The position numbers were made by a program, and so were the translations under genes. Shown piece after piece: positions 5,283 to 8,313 of a stretch of DNA of 8,313 nucleotides. The DNA is from Planctomycetia bacterium (lineage in GTDB: Bacteria > Planctomycetota > Planctomycetia > Pirellulales > UBA1268): assembly GCA_009926295.1 (NCBI GenBank), contig RFPF01000123.1, positions 1-8,313 on the forward strand. Reading direction: 5' to 3'. Under the pieces are notes generated by a model. It ran no database searches, was not told the DNA's origin, and saw only the letters and a program-made list of their open reading frames with translations. Within the stretch, counting starts at the first letter, position 1; each line of letters starts with the position of its first letter.

Positions 5283-8200
5283 TCAGGAGCAGCCCATGCT
5301 GTTGCCGCAGTTGTGGCAGAGGTAGCAGTTGCCGTTCCGCACGGTGATCGCCCCGCAGCCGTCGCAGATGGGGGCGTCGATCTGGAACTTGGCGAACTGG
5401 CTCTGCCGATCGGCCGGACTCGCGTTCGGGTCGGACGCCATCTTCAGACCGGCCCGCTCGAGCAGGGCGGCCGACGCCGACGCCACCGCCTTCGCCGGCG
5501 TCGCCTTCACGGCGGGAGTCGCGTGGCCGTTCGAGCCGGAGGGGTGCTTGCCCCGGCTCGTCGTGGGCTCACCGTTGGTGCGGGCCTTTCCCTGCCCATC
5601 GGCCAGCCCGCTCGCCGTCGTGGCGGCGGGCTTGCGCTCGCTTTCGGCGTCGTCACCCGCGGCGGCCTCCTCGCCGCCGCCGTAGCCGCCGGGCCGGTTC
5701 GCTTCGCGATAGCCCGGGATGAACTCGGTGCCCATCCACCTGAAGAGATAGTCCACGAGGCTCTTCGCCACCGGGATGTCGGGGTTCTTCGTGTAACCCC
5801 AGGGCTCGAAGCGGGTGTGCGAGAACTTCTTCACGTACACCTCGAGTGGCACGCCATACTGCAGGCTCATCGACACGCTCGTGCCGAAGGCGTCCATCAG
5901 GCCGCCGATCGTGCTCCCCTCCTTCGCCATCGTGATGAAGAGCTCACCCGGCCGGCCATCGTCGTAGAGGCCGACGGTGATGTAGCCCTCGTGCCCGCCC
6001 ACGTTGAACTTGTGGGTCACGCTCCGCCGCGTGTCGGGCAGCCGCTCGCGTCGCGGGGCCGCCGTCGTCTTGGCCGCCGCCTTGTCACTCTCAGTGCTCG
6101 TATTGAGCGGCTGGCTCTCCTTCGAACCGTCGCGGTAGATCGCGATCGCCTTGAGGCCGAGCCGCCAGCCCTCGATGTATGCCCCGGCGATGTCGGCGGG
6201 CGTAGTCTCCCGCGGCATGTTGACGGTCTTGGAGATGGCGCCCGAAATGAAGGGCTGCGCGGCAGCCATCATCTTCACGTGCGCCTCCCAGGCGATGCTC
6301 CGCTTTCCGAGCCGCGGCTTGAACGCGCAGTCGAAGACCGGCAGGTGCTGGTCCTTGAGGCCCGGGGCACCCTCGATCGTGTCGTTCTTGTCGATGTAGG
6401 CGAGGATCCCCTCGACCGTCGGCTCGTCGTAGCCCAGCGTCCGCAGCGCGAGCGGGACGGTCTGGTTGACGATCTTGAGCATGCCGCCACCGGCCAGCTG
6501 CTTGTACTTCACCAGCGCGATGTCGGGCTCGATCCCGGTCGTGTCGCAGTCCATGAGGAACGAGATCGTGCCGGTCGGCGCGAGCACCGTCGCCTGCGCG
6601 TTGCGGTAGCCGTGCCTGCGGCCGCTGGCGAGCACGTCGTCCCAGATTCGTCGGGCGGCGTCGTGGAGATGCTTCGGGCATGAAGGATCGATCTTCTCGA
6701 CCGCGCTCCTGTGCATCTGCATGACGTTCAGCATTGGCTCGCGGTTTGCCGCAAACCCCTCGAAGGGGCCGACGGCCGCCGCGAGCTCGGCGCTCGTGCG
6801 GTTTGCGGCTCCGTGGAGGATCGCCGTCAGCGCGCCGCAGAGGCCACGGCCGGCGTCGCTGTCGTAGGCGACGCCGTCGGCCATGAGGAGGCTGCCGAGG
6901 TTCGAGTAGCCGAGCCCGAGCGGCCGGTAGAGGTGGCTGTTCTTGCCGATCCGCTTCGTCGGATAGCTCGCGTGATCGACGAGGATCTCCTGGGCGACGA
7001 AGAAAATCCGGCAGGCTGCGGCGAACCGCTCGACGTCGAAGGCGCCGTCGGGCTTGCGAAACTTCATCAGGTTGATGCTCGCGAGGTTGCAGGCCGTGTC
7101 GTCGAGGAACATGTACTCGGAGCAGGGATTGCTGGCGTTGATCCGGCCCGAGTTCGGGCAGGTGTGCCAGCGGTTGATCGTGGTGTCGTACTGCACGCCC
7201 GGATCGCCGCATTGCCAGGCGCACTCCGACATCCTGTTCATCACCTCGCGGGCCTTGTAGCTCGGACCGGCCTTCGAGGGATCGGTGACCCAGCGGGTGG
7301 TCCACGTGTCGTCACGATCGACGGCCTGCATGAAGTCGTCGGTGAGCCGCACCGAGAGGTTGGCGTTCTGGAAGAGGATCGAGCTGTAGGCCTCGCCGTT
7401 GAAGTTGGAATCGTAGCCCCCCTTCTCGATGAGGACGCGGGCCTTCTTCTCCTCCTTCGCCTTGCACTCGATGAACTCCATGATGTCGGGGTGATGGACC
7501 TTGAGCGACTGCATCTTGGCGGCGCGACGGGTCTTGCCGCCGCTCTTCACCACCGCCGCCACCTGGTCGTAGACCCGCATGAACGAGAGCGGGCCCGACG
7601 GCTTGCCACCGCCGGCGAGCTTCTCGCGCTGGCTGCGGAGCGTCGAAAGATCCGTGCCGGTGCCAGAGCCGAACTTGAAGAGCATCGCCTCGCTCCGCGC
7701 GAGGTCCATGATGTCCTCCATGTTGTCCTGCACGCTCTGGATGAAGCAGGCGCTCCCCTGGGGATACTCGTAGGGGTTTTCCGGCATCACGACGTCGCGC
7801 TTCGCCTCGTCCCAGCGCCAGTTGCACGGCGCACCCTTCACGCCGTACTGGTGAAACAGGCCGACGTTGAACCAGACGGGCGAGTTGAAGGCGCCGTGCT
7901 GGTGGATGCAGAGCCAGGCCAGGTCGCGGTAGAAATTCTCGCCGTCCTGCTGGGTCTTGAAGTAGCCGTCCTTCGTGCCCCAGTCGGCGATCGTGCGGGC
8001 CACGCGATGGACGAGCTGCTTCACGGAGTGTTCGCGCTCGGGCGTGTGGATCTCGCCGTAGAAATACTTGCTCACCACCACGTTCGTCGCGAGCTGGCTC
8101 CAGGCGGCCGGAATCTCGCAGGCCGGCTGCTCGAAGAGCACCTTGCCGTCCTCCCCCTTGATGGCCGCCGTCCGCAACTCCCACTCCGTCGTGTCGAACG

Positions 8201-8313
8201 GGCTCTCGACCTCCACGGGGCAGAACGTCGGCTGGATCGCCAGCGGCTGCCTGGGGGCGGGTCCGCCGGCCGGCGGGCTCACCGCTTCCGAGGGGGCCGT
8301 GGTCGCGAAGCCT
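5283..8313 (-). CDS. nrdJ: Vitamin B12-dependent (class II) ribonucleotide reductase, N-terminal end uncertain
   Basis: Reduces ribonucleotides to deoxyribonucleotides for DNA synthesis, using adenosylcobalamin to make the active-site radical, so it needs no oxygen. A GTG at 8282 gives 999 residues, but the frame stays open to the window edge with no good ribosome site, so the true start may lie outside. Numbering here is from 8282. Residues about 20-130 match the class II N-terminal domain. The barrel contains Gly-Ser-Ala-Cys (Cys179), Gly-Ser-Gly-Thr-Gly-Thr-Asp (205-211), the finger loop Asn385-Pro-Cys387-Ser-Glu389, Cys398, and Ala-Pro-Thr-Gly-Thr (568-572). Cys387 would be the thiyl cysteine and Cys179/Cys398 the redox pair; the 11-residue spacing equals that in Thermotoga NrdJ. 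A TSCPD domain spans about 757-860. After a low-complexity linker (about 860-935) come a zinc ribbon (Cys973, 976, 989, 992) and a tail cysteine at 998. No small-subunit gene or cobalamin riboswitch is visible. Confidence 0.96.
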   Translation of the reverse strand, partial: GFATTAPSEAVSPPAGGPAPRQPLAIQPTFCPVEVESPFDTTEWELRTAAIKGEDGKVLFEQPACEIPAAWSQLATNVVVSKYFYGEIHTPEREHSVKQLVHRVARTIADWGTKDGYFKTQQDGENFYRDLAWLCIHQHGAFNSPVWFNVGLFHQYGVKGAPCNWRWDEAKRDVVMPENPYEYPQGSACFIQSVQDNMEDIMDLARSEAMLFKFGSGTGTDLSTLRSQREKLAGGGKPSGPLSFMRVYDQVAAVVKSGGKTRRAAKMQSLKVHHPDIMEFIECKAKEEKKARVLIEKGGYDSNFNGEAYSSILFQNANLSVRLTDDFMQAVDRDDTWTTRWVTDPSKAGPSYKAREVMNRMSECAWQCGDPGVQYDTTINRWHTCPNSGRINASNPCSEYMFLDDTACNLASINLMKFRKPDGAFDVERFAAACRIFFVAQEILVDHASYPTKRIGKNSHLYRPLGLGYSNLGSLLMADGVAYDSDAGRGLCGALTAILHGAANRTSAELAAAVGPFEGFAANREPMLNVMQMHRSAVEKIDPSCPKHLHDAARRIWDDVLASGRRHGYRNAQATVLAPTGTISFLMDCDTTGIEPDIALVKYKQLAGGGMLKIVNQTVPLALRTLGYDEPTVEGILAYIDKNDTIEGAPGLKDQHLPVFDCAFKPRLGKRSIAWEAHVKMMAAAQPFISGAISKTVNMPRETTPADIAGAYIEGWRLGLKAIAIYRDGSKESQPLNTSTESDKAAAKTTAAPRRERLPDTRRSVTHKFNVGGHEGYITVGLYDDGRPGELFITMAKEGSTIGGLMDAFGTSVSMSLQYGVPLEVYVKKFSHTRFEPWGYTKNPDIPVAKSLVDYLFRWMGTEFIPGYREANRPGGYGGGEEAAAGDDAESERKPAATTASGLADGQGKARTNGEPTTSRGKHPSGSNGHATPAVKATPAKAVASASAALLERAGLKMASDPNASPADRQSQFAKFQIDAPICDGCGAITVRNGNCYLCHNCGNSMGCS

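Noticed and set aside
5313..6683. Plus-strand open frame of 456 codons opposite nrdJ
   Set aside because: Arg/Leu/His/Val-rich shadow of nrdJ codons; no motif, no ribosome site, and nrdJ is conserved throughout.
6091..7305. Minus-strand open frame of 404 codons in another frame of nrdJ
   Set aside because: Arg-rich out-of-frame reading of the reductase. It does not indicate a frameshift, since the nrdJ frame is intact across the whole interval.
1..8313. Search for CRISPR repeats, tRNA genes, insertion-sequence ends, inteins in nrdJ and cobalamin riboswitches
   Set aside because: No regularly spaced repeats, cloverleaf-like blocks, terminal inverted repeats with a transposase, or intein motifs were seen. 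Any riboswitch for nrdJ would lie beyond the right edge.

Overview
The window looks like ordinary chromosomal DNA from a GC-rich planctomycete, probably of the Pirellulales or a related order. The strongest lineage clue is the gene at 3725-4843. It encodes a secreted, proline-rich protein ending in an SLA1 homology domain 1 (SHD1), an architecture that in bacteria is essentially a planctomycete trait. The long vitamin B12-dependent (class II) ribonucleotide reductase with a C-terminal zinc ribbon and the scarcity of strong Shine-Dalgarno sites agree with this. No mobile element, CRISPR array, tRNA, rRNA or phage gene was seen.

Layout. The left third (1-2331) is a three-gene run on the minus strand, read right to left. 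It starts with a secreted YceI-like lipid-binding protein (1645-2331), followed by a soluble SAM-dependent methyltransferase of the tocopherol/sterol C-methyltransferase type (788-1639, or from a GTG at 1648). It ends with a multi-pass membrane methyltransferase of the MddA/NnrU/isoprenylcysteine methyltransferase superfamily (753 to beyond the left edge). The first junction is a GTGA overlap or near-overlap and the second gap is about 34 bases, so the three are probably co-transcribed. All three belong to families whose characterised members handle isoprenoids or small membrane-associated methyl acceptors, so a shared lipid or quinone substrate is possible but unproven.

The middle holds pgk (phosphoglycerate kinase, 2513-3718, plus strand), divergent from the YceI operon across 181 bases. 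It is convergent with the SHD1 gene, only 6 bases separating the two stop codons. The SHD1 protein has a signal peptide, a cysteine-rich N-terminal segment, a low-complexity middle with two perfect 14-residue repeats and several Asn-x-Phe motifs, and the C-terminal SHD1 domain. Its start is a GTG with a good ribosome-binding site, and a plausible sigma-70 promoter lies upstream.

The right part (5283-8313) is a nearly complete nrdJ on the minus strand, whose frame is still open at the window edge. A strong intrinsic terminator for minus-strand transcription lies at 4997-5041, about 240 bases past the nrdJ stop, and separates it from the SHD1 gene.

I found no convincing new multi-gene system. 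The most interesting item is the SHD1 protein. It carries both a domain that binds NPFxD-type peptides in yeast Sla1 and copies of similar peptides in its own linker. It also has a duplicated 14-residue motif whose amino-acid sequence is identical while half of its codons differ synonymously.
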